Shown: positions 37,439 to 45,828 of the stretch, in pieces | Layout of the letters: the number at the start of each line of letters is the position of its first letter | How positions within the stretch are numbered: the stretch's first letter is position 1 | Source of the DNA: an uncultured Verrucomicrobiae bacterium | GTDB lineage: Bacteria; Verrucomicrobiota; Verrucomicrobiia; JADLBR01; CALLMV01 | Assembly (NCBI GenBank): GCA_938005615.1 | Contig: CALLMV010000024.1 | Span: 1-64,000, forward strand | Direction: 5' to 3' | DNA: 64,000 nucleotides | Notes under the pieces: model-generated | Told to the model about the DNA's origin: nothing | Database searches by the model: none | Seen by the model: the letters and a program-made list of their open reading frames with translations, nothing else | Made by a program: the position numbers and the translations under genes

Positions 37439-38497
37439 TCATGCCCGGCTCAACTCCGCGCACAGTGCGCGCCAGTCCTCACGCTCTGGAAGGCCGGGCT
37501 TGCGTTTGCCAAAGAACTGCACGATCAACCCGCCTTTGGTGTCAAAGGCTTCAACCGAAGTGATGAGGCCGTCTGTTGTCGGTTTGCGGACCAGATAGAG
37601 TTTATGAATGTGGTCGGCACGCAGATGGAGATTGAAGTCTGGATCCATCACGTTGATCCAAGGGCCATAAGCTTGAATGTTTTTTACTGGGCCGGTGTGA
37701 ATTTGTACGACACCATCGCTACTCACGAAGCACATGATCTCGATGTTTCTTTCTGCCGCCAAGCGCAGCATTCTTTCGGCTTGGTCAGCCCGCAGTTCCT
37801 CTACCATCTCAGGAGCTGCAAGACGCATGGCTTGAAGGCGGCCAACTCGGAATTTTCCAAGCAGCATGTAGAAGTCGTGAGTATCTTTGAGTTCAGCCCA
37901 CGCCTTGCGAAAACCTTGCACATCGATCATCTCATCCTGCATTTCACCACGAGGCGGGCTAGGGGGGGTAACACTCTGCTCGGGCGATTGATCTTCAGAA
38001 GCGAATTCTTTGGTCAATGCATCGAAAATCGGTGCTCTGGCTTCGTCTTCAAGGTAGACCTTGTGCACCGCAACGCCTGCTGCGTTGAAAAACTGAAACG
38101 AACGCCGGAAGCTTCCGTCATTCTGAGGCTCGCAAACAGAAAAGGCAAGTGCCCACTCTTTAAAAAAAATGCGCAGGTCAATGTCAGCACCCAGAACCAA
38201 CCCTACTCCGTGTTGCTCTGTGATTTGCTCGTAAGAACCCTTGCGTTCGTGGACGCAGGAATCATTGCGCGTGAGCACCATCACACGTCCAAGCTCTTTG
38301 AAGCGGCTGTAGAATTCGAACCAGTTTTTAACTTCAAGCCGCGTAACTGTGTCGCCGCAATCTGTGGCCAAAAGCTGCGCTTCAGACACACCTAACTCGG
38401 CTGCGGCATCTCGGATTCGCAACTTGTTGTTTTGGGCAAGTAACTTTTCCCATCGGACTTTAAGATCAGGTTTTTGGCGAGTCGTCGTTTGCGTCAT
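37439..38497 (-). CDS. hmuS: Hemin-degrading factor HmuS/ChuS family
   Basis: About 352 residues, the two-lobe HmuS/ChuS/PhuS length. Both halves carry the family pattern: the first has VMVLTRNDSCVHERKGSYE around 90-110 and the second IMCFVSSDGVVQIHTGPV around 250-270, consistent with the internal duplication of the fold. Members bind cytoplasmic heme and either open the ring or hand heme to a heme oxygenase. The ATG at 38497 is chosen over an upstream one at 38551 because the family starts near there. No heme receptor, TonB or ABC transporter genes are in the window, so its partners are elsewhere. A possible leaderless promoter precedes it. Confidence 0.9.
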   Translation of the reverse strand: MTQTTTRQKPDLKVRWEKLLAQNNKLRIRDAAAELGVSEAQLLATDCGDTVTRLEVKNWFEFYSRFKELGRVMVLTRNDSCVHERKGSYEQITEQHGVGLVLGADIDLRIFFKEWALAFSVCEPQNDGSFRRSFQFFNAAGVAVHKVYLEDEARAPIFDALTKEFASEDQSPEQSVTPPSPPRGEMQDEMIDVQGFRKAWAELKDTHDFYMLLGKFRVGRLQAMRLAAPEMVEELRADQAERMLRLAAERNIEIMCFVSSDGVVQIHTGPVKNIQAYGPWINVMDPDFNLHLRADHIHKLYLVRKPTTDGLITSVEAFDTKGGLIVQFFGKRKPGLPEREDWRALCAELSRA

Positions 38498-38503
38498 CCA
38501 GCC

Positions 38504-38531
38504 ATTATGCGCACCACTGAGTCGAGCGCAA
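38504..38531 (-). promoter_or_regulatory. Candidate promoter of hmuS, possibly leaderless
   Basis: On the minus strand TTGCGC (38531-38526) and CATAAT (38509-38504) are spaced by 16 bp. The predicted transcript start falls on or next to the hmuS ATG at 38497. The hexamers are imperfect. Confidence 0.35.
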
Positions 38532-38667
38532 GCGGTGATGTTTGGTGCCAAACAAATGTTCGCAGAGAGCTTTATCTTACCGAAAATAAGTTTGAGAGTT
38601 AGTGTTTGAGAGATACTTCACTGCCTCAGATGCGTTCTGTGGAAAGGTGTATTTTTTACAAAAGTCG

Positions 38668-38696
38668 TTGGAAATTGTGAAAAACTCTGTTAAATA
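38668..38696 (+). promoter_or_regulatory. Candidate promoter of the PDZ-ftsK cluster, possibly leaderless
   Basis: TTGGAA (38668-38673) and TAAATA (38691-38696) are spaced by exactly 17 bp. The expected transcript start is at about 38703, the A of the ATG. No Shine-Dalgarno lies upstream, which fits a leaderless message. Confidence 0.45.
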
Positions 38697-38702
38697 CACA
38701 AC

Positions 38703-39440
38703 ATGAAGTGTATCGCAGGCATTTTAATATGGAGTCTTGCGGCACATTTTGTGTTGTCTGCTAACCTCGACGGACCTGCCCCCACTTTAGGAGTGATCTT
38801 CCCCGCGCAGGAAAGCGACTCATTAATTTTCACGACAAGTCACTTGTGGTTGTCACCTGGTAACGTGCTGCCCGAGGGTGTCCAAATCGTAAATATTTTC
38901 ATGATGCCACGCAGTACAGATTCAGACGTCCAAAAGGCTAAAGCTAGAAACCGTTTTGCTCAAGCCACAGCGGAAAAACGTGGAGTAAAATCCACAGAAA
39001 CCGCCGAACAAACTGCTTTGCGCTCTCGTGTAGAGAGAGGCACGCTGAAAAATATCAATCACCTCCGCGGCATACTCCAGGCAGCGGATAGAATGCGGGA
39101 AGAGGTGTTTATTGTTTACAAAAGTAGCGGTGACAAAAACACAACACAGGTCCCACTGGCCCCTCCTTATGGTGCTCTTTTTGCACAGAAAGGGTCTCAA
39201 GCACCCACACTCATCTGGTTGCGAGCTGCCAGTCAGGCAGAATCCAAAGCACTGCAGCTCGGCGATAAGCTAACCGCAGTTAATGGAAAAAAAATCACGA
39301 GCCTCGCGCAGGCAGATGTTGCCTGGCGCTCACGTCTTTCTGATCGCCTCACTTTAGAAGTTTCTCGCAACGGGAGGATGATCAGTGTGGATTTCGGGCC
39401 AGCGGTCAACCTGATGCAAAGCGCGGTAGACTCTTGGTAA
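38703..39440 (+). CDS. Secreted protein with C-terminal PDZ-like domain
   Basis: 245 residues with a cleavable signal peptide (about 1-19, hydrophobic run LIWSLAAHFVLS). The middle is a helical, Lys/Arg and Glu-rich stretch around residues 75-125 that could form a coiled coil. The end (about 175-240) resembles a PDZ domain: an ALQLGDKLTAVNGKKITSLAQ segment, which is the usual GD.I..ING strand pattern, then LTLEVSRNGRMISV. It is likely periplasmic and binds a C-terminal peptide or scaffolds an envelope complex. No protease domain is present. It stops one base before the ftsK start, so it may serve in cell division. The family is not recognised beyond the PDZ part. Confidence 0.7.
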   Translation: MKCIAGILIWSLAAHFVLSANLDGPAPTLGVIFPAQESDSLIFTTSHLWLSPGNVLPEGVQIVNIFMMPRSTDSDVQKAKARNRFAQATAEKRGVKSTETAEQTALRSRVERGTLKNINHLRGILQAADRMREEVFIVYKSSGDKNTTQVPLAPPYGALFAQKGSQAPTLIWLRAASQAESKALQLGDKLTAVNGKKITSLAQADVAWRSRLSDRLTLEVSRNGRMISVDFGPAVNLMQSAVDSW

Positions 39441-39441
39441 G

Positions 39442-42045
39442 ATGAGTAACTCTAAGAATAGACTGCACATGCCGCCGAAAAAATCCTCCAGCCCAAGTGC
39501 TCGTCGGACAGTGCCTGCCTCCCCAAAGCTCCTTGATATCAACCCCTATCGCGATCAGCACACCAAGGTCAAATCACTTCAGGTCTCTTCTGTGAGTGTT
39601 CCCACACGACCCCAACGCGGCGGCTCCCCCTCCGCAGGAAGCAGCACCACCGGATGGCGCGAACTAGGCGGCATACTCTGTGCTTTTCTCAGTGCACTTA
39701 CCATGCTTGCTCTACTGAGCTACGACAGCAATGAAGACCCTCTGCTGAATGCTACACCGGGTATTACAACCAATTGGCTGGGCCAGCTCGGACTGATTTT
39801 CGCTTCGTACTCCACCTTGGTCCTTGGTGGGGCGTCCTTTCTGCTACCGCTTTTGTTTTTTGCAGGTGCAATTTACTCTTTGAACAACAAACTATTTTCA
39901 CACAAGTTATTCGTTGCACAGCTCATCGTAGCTGTACTGGCTGGTGCTGCACTCCTTAACTGGTGGACAGGGCTAGACATAGAAAAATCCCTCAAACTTA
40001 CCACCCAAGAACGGGGAGGACTCGCCGGGGAAGCAATCGCAAGCTGGATGCTGCCCTACCTAGGTGTCCCTGGCACTGGCATTATTCTTGGGACACTCGT
40101 TTTGAGTCTGTTAGTTTTAATTGCACAAGTCAGTCCCATAAAAGTTATCCTCGCTATACCAGAATTGATCTCAAATCTGATCTATCAATATCAAATTTCG
40201 CGAGCTGACAGAATCAAACGTATTGAACTTGAAGCCAAGCGTCTTGAAAACGAACGCAAGAAATACCAGCGTGAACTTCGTAAAAGCGGACTCTTACTTC
40301 AAGACATCGATGACCCCAAAATCCGTCCGCAGCCCCGGATCATAGACACCGCACAATCTACAAGAACTGAAGACCTTCCCTCCAAATTAAACCAAGACTC
40401 AGAAAACCCCGCGGTGCAAGTTCCGCCAAAAAATATAACAAACACATCCGCAACCAAACCGCTCACGGCATCACACAAACAACATGATATTGCCCAGCTT
40501 TATAAAGATTACACCCCACCGCCTGTGAATTTGCTTAGACTTCCACCCCCCGCAGCGAAGCCAGCCACCAGCGCAGACGAGCTTGCCGCACGACAGGAAT
40601 TGCTGCTCGAAACACTCGCGGAATTTGGAATCATCGCTACCAGAGGTGACATCACGCGCGGCGCCACCATTACACGATACGAAATCTACCCCGCCAAGGG
40701 CGTACGTGTCGATAGAATCACCAGCCTTAACCGCGACATCGCTCGCGCCATGAAGGCAGAAAGCGTCAACATCCTGGCTCCTGTCCCCGGTAAGGATAGC
40801 GTTGCCATCGACCTGCCCAACGAAACAAAAACCCCTGTCGCCCTGCGCGACCTGATCGAGTCTCACTACTTCCGAAAATCAGAGGCACGCATACCGCTCG
40901 CCCTTGGCAAAGACGTGTACGGAGAAACACTCGTGGCAGATCTCGCGGCAATGCCCCACCTGCTGATCGCCGGTACCACAGGATCAGGAAAATCAGTTTG
41001 TATAAACTCTATCATCCTTAGTCTCCTCTACAAATTCCATCCCGATGACCTTCGGATTATCCTCGTTGACCCCAAAGTTGTGGAAATGCAGTGCTACAAC
41101 GGCCTACCCCATCTTGTTGTCCCTGTCGTCACAGATCCTAAGAAAGTCCTCTTAGCTCTGCGCTGGGTCGTCAACGAAATGGAGCGACGCTATGAATTTA
41201 TGGCACGACTCGGTGTGCGAAATATCACTGCTTACAACGCTAAACAAAAAAACATACAGCAAAACACAAGCTCGTCCGCCATCGCTCAAGAAGTAGAAGA
41301 ACCTAGTGACGATACCGAAGATTCCCAAGAAAAAATAACCCAACACTTTGCCGAACTACCCGATGAAGAAGCCAACGAAGAAACACCTCCACCACCCAAA
41401 CTTCCCTACATCGTCGTCATCATCGATGAGCTCGCAGATCTCATGCAAACCGCTCCCAAAGACGTCGAAGCGGCCATCGCTCGCATTGCACAGAAAGCCC
41501 GTGCCGCGGGCATACACCTGATCCTTGCCACGCAGACTCCACGCGCCCAAGTCATCACAGGGGTCATTAAAACGAACATCCCCTGCAGAATCGCTTTCCA
41601 AGTGCCTTCATCACTAGATTCTCGCGTTATCCTCGATGACTCCGGCGCTGAAAACCTCCTCGGCAAAGGCGACATGCTCTACCTTCCACCAGGCTCCTCG
41701 AAACTTAGCCGCGCCCAGGGAGCCTTTGTCTCTGACGAAGAAGTTCTCGAAGTCGTTGGCCATATCACCCAAAAATACCAGCCGAGTTATGAACCGGATG
41801 CACAAACTAAAATCATGACACCCGGTAAGGGCGCCGCCGACGAGGAAGGTGAAGAGGACGAGGAGCTCATCGAGCGCTGTATCGAGCTGGTTATCACCGA
41901 GAAAAAAGCCTCTACTTCACTACTGCAAAGAAAACTTCGGCTCGGCTACACACGTGCCGCAAGAATCATGGATATTTTAGAAAACCGTGGTATAGTAGGC
42001 CCTGAAAATGGAGCCAAAGCCAGGGAAGTACTAGTCCAAGGCTAA
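39442..42045 (+). CDS. ftsK: DNA translocase FtsK
   Basis: 867 residues. Four membrane helices lie in the first about 235 residues, including GILCAFLSALTMLALLSY near 73-90. A charged Pro-rich linker follows to about residue 370. The motor domain has Walker A GTTGSGKS at 511-518 and Walker B IVVIIDELADL. The C-terminal gamma winged-helix domain, starting DEELIERCIELV and ending with LENRGIVG, recognises KOPS-like sequences. FtsK pumps chromosome DNA through the septum and activates XerCD. An insert rich in Glu/Asp/Asn/Ser (about 595-650, EEPSDDTEDSQEK) interrupts the motor between conserved blocks and is longer than in E. coli. Confidence 0.96.
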   Translation: MSNSKNRLHMPPKKSSSPSARRTVPASPKLLDINPYRDQHTKVKSLQVSSVSVPTRPQRGGSPSAGSSTTGWRELGGILCAFLSALTMLALLSYDSNEDPLLNATPGITTNWLGQLGLIFASYSTLVLGGASFLLPLLFFAGAIYSLNNKLFSHKLFVAQLIVAVLAGAALLNWWTGLDIEKSLKLTTQERGGLAGEAIASWMLPYLGVPGTGIILGTLVLSLLVLIAQVSPIKVILAIPELISNLIYQYQISRADRIKRIELEAKRLENERKKYQRELRKSGLLLQDIDDPKIRPQPRIIDTAQSTRTEDLPSKLNQDSENPAVQVPPKNITNTSATKPLTASHKQHDIAQLYKDYTPPPVNLLRLPPPAAKPATSADELAARQELLLETLAEFGIIATRGDITRGATITRYEIYPAKGVRVDRITSLNRDIARAMKAESVNILAPVPGKDSVAIDLPNETKTPVALRDLIESHYFRKSEARIPLALGKDVYGETLVADLAAMPHLLIAGTTGSGKSVCINSIILSLLYKFHPDDLRIILVDPKVVEMQCYNGLPHLVVPVVTDPKKVLLALRWVVNEMERRYEFMARLGVRNITAYNAKQKNIQQNTSSSAIAQEVEEPSDDTEDSQEKITQHFAELPDEEANEETPPPPKLPYIVVIIDELADLMQTAPKDVEAAIARIAQKARAAGIHLILATQTPRAQVITGVIKTNIPCRIAFQVPSSLDSRVILDDSGAENLLGKGDMLYLPPGSSKLSRAQGAFVSDEEVLEVVGHITQKYQPSYEPDAQTKIMTPGKGAADEEGEEDEELIERCIELVITEKKASTSLLQRKLRLGYTRAARIMDILENRGIVGPENGAKAREVLVQG

Positions 42046-42053
42046 AGGAAAAT

Positions 42054-43757
42054 ATGAGTCAGAATACAGAAACAATAGCAGTTGGTCAGGAACTTAAACG
42101 CATACGCGAACAGCGAGGATGGACACTGGAGGCTGCAGCGAAAGTGACACGCATCCGTGCAGATCAACTTGAACTGATCGAGCAAGACAGGCTTGACGAG
42201 TTCCCCAGCCAAAGCTACGTCCGCGGTTTCATTCGCATTTACTCCAAAGCACTCGGACTGAACCCCGACATCGTAATGAGCCACGTAGAAAAACGGCCAG
42301 ATGCACCCCGTTTCACCGAGGATGAGGAGACCAACCTCTTCCTGGACATCCCCAACCGCCCCCGAGAAATGGAGGCTGTCGTTGGTCTGGACGATCGTGC
42401 CCAGGAATGGGGTTCCAAGCTCATGGCCGGTCTCGTCGCTCTGGTGCTTATAGCGATTGTGGTGGTCGTTTACAACACCATGCAAAACTCCAGCCCCAGA
42501 TCCATCACCATTGCTCGTGATGCCACACTCCCTCAAGAAGATTTACCAGTTGTGCCTCGCGAAAAACTACACACCCCAGTGCGTTCAAATCCTGCGAGTC
42601 TTAATCAAAACCCAATGAACAACACAACGGCAGACAACCCTGTTGTCGTACCTCCAGCTGCCGTCATCAAAATTCCTACCCAAGACCCCAATCTCACACA
42701 GAAACCCCAGACGAATGAAAGTACGCTAAATTCTCTAACTCCGACGACAAACACCGCATCGCCGCAAATGATCATTGCAAGACCTCCTCTGGTGCGTCTT
42801 ACAACCACATCCCCTGACAACTCGACCGAACCCACTAACTCGTCCGCACAAGAACAAACAGCATTTTCTAGTACTCCTCCCGAAACAAACATCCAAACAC
42901 TTCCCAACATCGAAGAGCCTGTTGTACTGCCAGAGAATTTCCCCGTAAACACAACAGCAGTTGCCACACCAGTTAACCGCAATGTTGAGGTTATAAATGT
43001 TGTTAACGGTCGCGTCGTGAGAGTACCAAGCCAACCTAGCGACCAAATGGAATATCCCGAAAGCCTGGCACGGAACGATACAGCTTCCCGGACTCAGAGT
43101 GTCCCCGACATCAACTCCTCCGTCCTCGACGAAGATTTCGTTGTGCTTGATGAAGTCGTCATCCCCGAGGAAGAAGTCACTCTCGAAGGCGATCGCCTGG
43201 ACGCTTACCAAGCCAGAATTGGAGCAGCCCTCCGTTCGACGAGTTCCTCGCAAAACGGTCAAGTTGTCCTGCCCGCCGTCCGAGTCAATGGCACACGCGG
43301 AGCCATCCCTCGCGCTGTCCCCGTTACACGCACAAATCTCCCAAACACCCAAAGTATCACCTCCCAAAACTCTCCCATAACACCCCTAGAAGTCTCCACA
43401 CTTACCGTAGGGCCGGATGAATTTTTAAACGAGACCCATGTCGCTCCTGCGGGTCCTACAAACACTGACCATTACCCTCATCACCAAACACAAAATCACC
43501 CACATCCTTCACAACAGGAAGAAAACCTCCTTCGCATGGAATTAAACCGCGAAGCATTCGTCCGCGTATTTGTTAACGACACCGCATCCCAACCCGCTTT
43601 GGATGAAGTGCTCCCTGCTGGTTCTGCCGCGAGCTGGCAGGGCCGCAGATTTACCGTTACGATCCGGCCTGCAGATGCAGCCGTCTTCTACCTCAACGGC
43701 CAGCGCTACGATTTCTCCGATCGCGGCTCAGAGAACATTACACTCCAGTTTCCATGA
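42054..43757 (+). CDS. RodZ-like protein: helix-turn-helix, membrane helix and DUF4115-like C-terminus
   Basis: 567 residues, clearly longer than the usual about 300. The N-terminal RodZ-type helix-turn-helix occupies about 10-75 with ELKRIREQRGWTLEAAAKVT and the SYVRGFIRIYSKALGL motif. A membrane helix is at about 121-143. A very long, low-complexity Thr/Asn/Pro/Val linker fills residues about 150-480. The last about 80 residues (NREAFVRVFVND to the end) form a DUF4115-like beta domain for the periplasmic side. RodZ tethers MreB to the elongasome. AAAGGA lies just before the ATG, and thiE overlaps the stop by 4 bp. mreB is not in the window. Confidence 0.8.
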   Translation: MSQNTETIAVGQELKRIREQRGWTLEAAAKVTRIRADQLELIEQDRLDEFPSQSYVRGFIRIYSKALGLNPDIVMSHVEKRPDAPRFTEDEETNLFLDIPNRPREMEAVVGLDDRAQEWGSKLMAGLVALVLIAIVVVVYNTMQNSSPRSITIARDATLPQEDLPVVPREKLHTPVRSNPASLNQNPMNNTTADNPVVVPPAAVIKIPTQDPNLTQKPQTNESTLNSLTPTTNTASPQMIIARPPLVRLTTTSPDNSTEPTNSSAQEQTAFSSTPPETNIQTLPNIEEPVVLPENFPVNTTAVATPVNRNVEVINVVNGRVVRVPSQPSDQMEYPESLARNDTASRTQSVPDINSSVLDEDFVVLDEVVIPEEEVTLEGDRLDAYQARIGAALRSTSSSQNGQVVLPAVRVNGTRGAIPRAVPVTRTNLPNTQSITSQNSPITPLEVSTLTVGPDEFLNETHVAPAGPTNTDHYPHHQTQNHPHPSQQEENLLRMELNREAFVRVFVNDTASQPALDEVLPAGSAASWQGRRFTVTIRPADAAVFYLNGQRYDFSDRGSENITLQFP

Positions 43758-44398
43758 ACCCCTTGGCCGCGCTTGCCCAAGCCCGGCTCTACGGCATCTT
43801 TGACTGCGCCTACGCTGAGCCCACGAGGCTGGAATCCGTACTCGAACAAATGATCGCAGGGGGAGTGGATATCATCCAACTCCGCGCAAAAACCTTAACA
43901 CCATCAAAAATCGCCGAACTCGCCAAGAGAGCTATAACTTTGCTCAAGGAATCTGGAGTTCCCTTCATCATCAACGACTATCCTCAAATAGCCGCCGATA
44001 TCGGAGCCGACGGATTCCACGTCGGTCAGGACGACGGGGATCTGCCCGCGCTGCGCGTACAACATCCCGGCTTAATTATCGGTCGGAGTACTCACTCCCC
44101 GGCCCAAGCTGCCAAAGCCGCAGCACAGCAAGCCGACTACATTGGCTTTGGCCCCCTCTATCCCACACCCACCAAGCAAGGCCGTCCTGCAATCGGCCTT
44201 ACCGAAGTGCCCGAGGCTCATAAAAAGTTTTCTGGACCAGTTTTTTGCATCGGCGGGATCAAACTGCACAACCTCTCTGAAGTCATTCGAGCCGGAGCCA
44301 GTCGCGTCGTTGTCGTCTCCGGCATACTCACTTCTACGGATATTGTTTCCACTTGCCGAGAGCTCCGTCGCACCCTTGATCAAACGCCGCTTTCATGA
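43754..44398 (+). CDS. thiE: Thiamine-phosphate synthase (ThiE/TenI-like)
   Basis: 214 residues, a TIM-barrel of the family length. The motifs QLRAKTL near 37-43, NDYPQIAADIGADGFHVGQDD near 74-94 and GRSTHS near 112-117 match ThiE, which joins HMP-PP and the thiazole phosphate into thiamine phosphate. TenI-like paralogs share parts of this pattern, so ThiE is favoured but not certain. The start ATG overlaps the rodZ stop (ATGA at 43754), and its own stop overlaps the next start (ATGA at 44395). No other thi gene or TPP riboswitch was found. Confidence 0.85.
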   Translation: MNPLAALAQARLYGIFDCAYAEPTRLESVLEQMIAGGVDIIQLRAKTLTPSKIAELAKRAITLLKESGVPFIINDYPQIAADIGADGFHVGQDDGDLPALRVQHPGLIIGRSTHSPAQAAKAAAQQADYIGFGPLYPTPTKQGRPAIGLTEVPEAHKKFSGPVFCIGGIKLHNLSEVIRAGASRVVVVSGILTSTDIVSTCRELRRTLDQTPLS

Positions 44399-45585
44399 GC
44401 GGCTCCCAATACCCTGAATGGCTGGAGCAAAACCTCAAAGACCATCTCCGCATCCTCTCTCGAGCAGGCCCCATACCCACAGATCAGTTCATACACGCCT
44501 GCCTTTATCATCCCAACGGCGGATACTACACACGCACAGATACACAGCCCGGCAGAGCAGGGGATTTTTACACCAGCGTGTCTGTAGGTCAGCAGTTTGG
44601 ACAACTCCTTGCCGAGCACATCTGCAAGGTAGAACGAGAGCTCAACATCATTGATAAAACAGGCCATTTCGACCTCATCGAGCAAGGAGCTCACAGCGGC
44701 CAACTAGCAGCCGACATCCTTCGCAAACTACCAGAAGTTAACCCCGATTTCCCCCTCAACAAACTACGCCTCACACTCATTGAACCCCAAGCCCATCTCC
44801 GCCAACACCAAATCCATGCGCTATCCAACCTGCTGCCACCAAACCAAATCCGCCACCTGGAACACGAAGAACAACTTCCCCACTGGCAAGGCGTCTTCTA
44901 CTGCAACGAACTCATCGACGCGTTCCCCGTGCGTCGTTTCATTCAACACGGCGAATATTGGTATGAGCTCGCCCTTGCACCTGTTGGCGACACCTGGCAG
45001 GAAGTCTCAATAACCGCAAAGCACTACCACCTCTTAGAACTCCTCGAAATCTCTACAGGGCAACCAGTGCACAGCTCTATACAAAATGGTATTCCACATC
45101 ACAAAAATAATGTAGAAAATATTTCAACATATTTTGAACATTTAAAATATACAAAAATTCTTGAAATACGACCTATGGCCACCCGCTGGCTCAGAACTAT
45201 CACATCGCGCCTCTGCACTGGAGAAATCCTCATTTTTGACTACGGCAAACCAGACGGTCCGCCTGGTGATACACTGCGCGCCTTTCGCACCCACAAACAA
45301 ATCACCCCCTGGTACAGCACTCCGGGCCTGTGCGACATCACGGCAGATGTTGACTTCTCTTCACTTTGCCTGGCCTTGTGCCAACAACCCGAGCTTCATA
45401 TTTCGCTCCAAACCCAAGGTTCGTTCCTCACCTACATCTTTACCGCGATGGACCACGAGCGCCTCCGCTCTGGCATGACAAACGAAGCTTGGACCAAGTG
45501 GTGTTCTGCCTTCAACACCCTCACCCATCCCGCGCACATGGGAACAAGATTTCTGGTCCTCCGCATACGGCGATCAGCAGAATAA
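44395..45585 (+). CDS. SAM-dependent methyltransferase, MidA/NDUFAF7 family
   Basis: 396 residues, close to the family length (DUF185). The N-terminal signature GGYYTRTDTQPGRAGDFYTS is near 42-61, followed by the SAM-binding segment FDLIEQGAHSGQLAADIL. In mitochondria the homolog NDUFAF7 dimethylates an arginine of a complex I subunit; bacterial homologs are common, with unknown substrates. A stretch at about 45,085-45,175 is markedly more AT-rich than the rest of the gene and encodes an Asn/Lys/Ile/Tyr-rich loop. The ATG overlaps thiE by 4 bp. Confidence 0.88.
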   Translation: MSGSQYPEWLEQNLKDHLRILSRAGPIPTDQFIHACLYHPNGGYYTRTDTQPGRAGDFYTSVSVGQQFGQLLAEHICKVERELNIIDKTGHFDLIEQGAHSGQLAADILRKLPEVNPDFPLNKLRLTLIEPQAHLRQHQIHALSNLLPPNQIRHLEHEEQLPHWQGVFYCNELIDAFPVRRFIQHGEYWYELALAPVGDTWQEVSITAKHYHLLELLEISTGQPVHSSIQNGIPHHKNNVENISTYFEHLKYTKILEIRPMATRWLRTITSRLCTGEILIFDYGKPDGPPGDTLRAFRTHKQITPWYSTPGLCDITADVDFSSLCLALCQQPELHISLQTQGSFLTYIFTAMDHERLRSGMTNEAWTKWCSAFNTLTHPAHMGTRFLVLRIRRSAE

Positions 45586-45828
45586 GCATGCTAGATCAAT
45601 GTTGCCGGCGTGTGTAAATACATTTTTGAAGAAATCATGCTCGAAATGATATTTCTCTCCCGGCAACTCGCATACATTCCCATGTCCACATCACTCCAGC
45701 AGCCGCGCGTCGGGAGAAATCATCGCTCATCGGCAAAATCAAAAAACTCAAAAAGCTGCAACAATGAAAGTCTCACCTGCGGCGTCTTTCCAGTTGAGCC
45801 ACAGCACAAACCGCGTAGTTTAATCCAT
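45586..45828. other. Gap between midA and ftsH, ftsH start undecided
   Basis: 243 bp. The ftsH frame is open through it from 45610, with in-frame ATGs at 45646 and 45682, but the encoded residues are basic and show no family similarity, so I treat it as non-coding. A TTTAAT hexamer lies a few bases before the chosen ATG. Confidence 0.4.

Noticed and set aside
38498-38702. TPP riboswitch serving thiE through the ftsK cluster
   Set aside because: No CUGAGA or other thi-box sequence in the upstream gap; thiE is internal to a large cluster.
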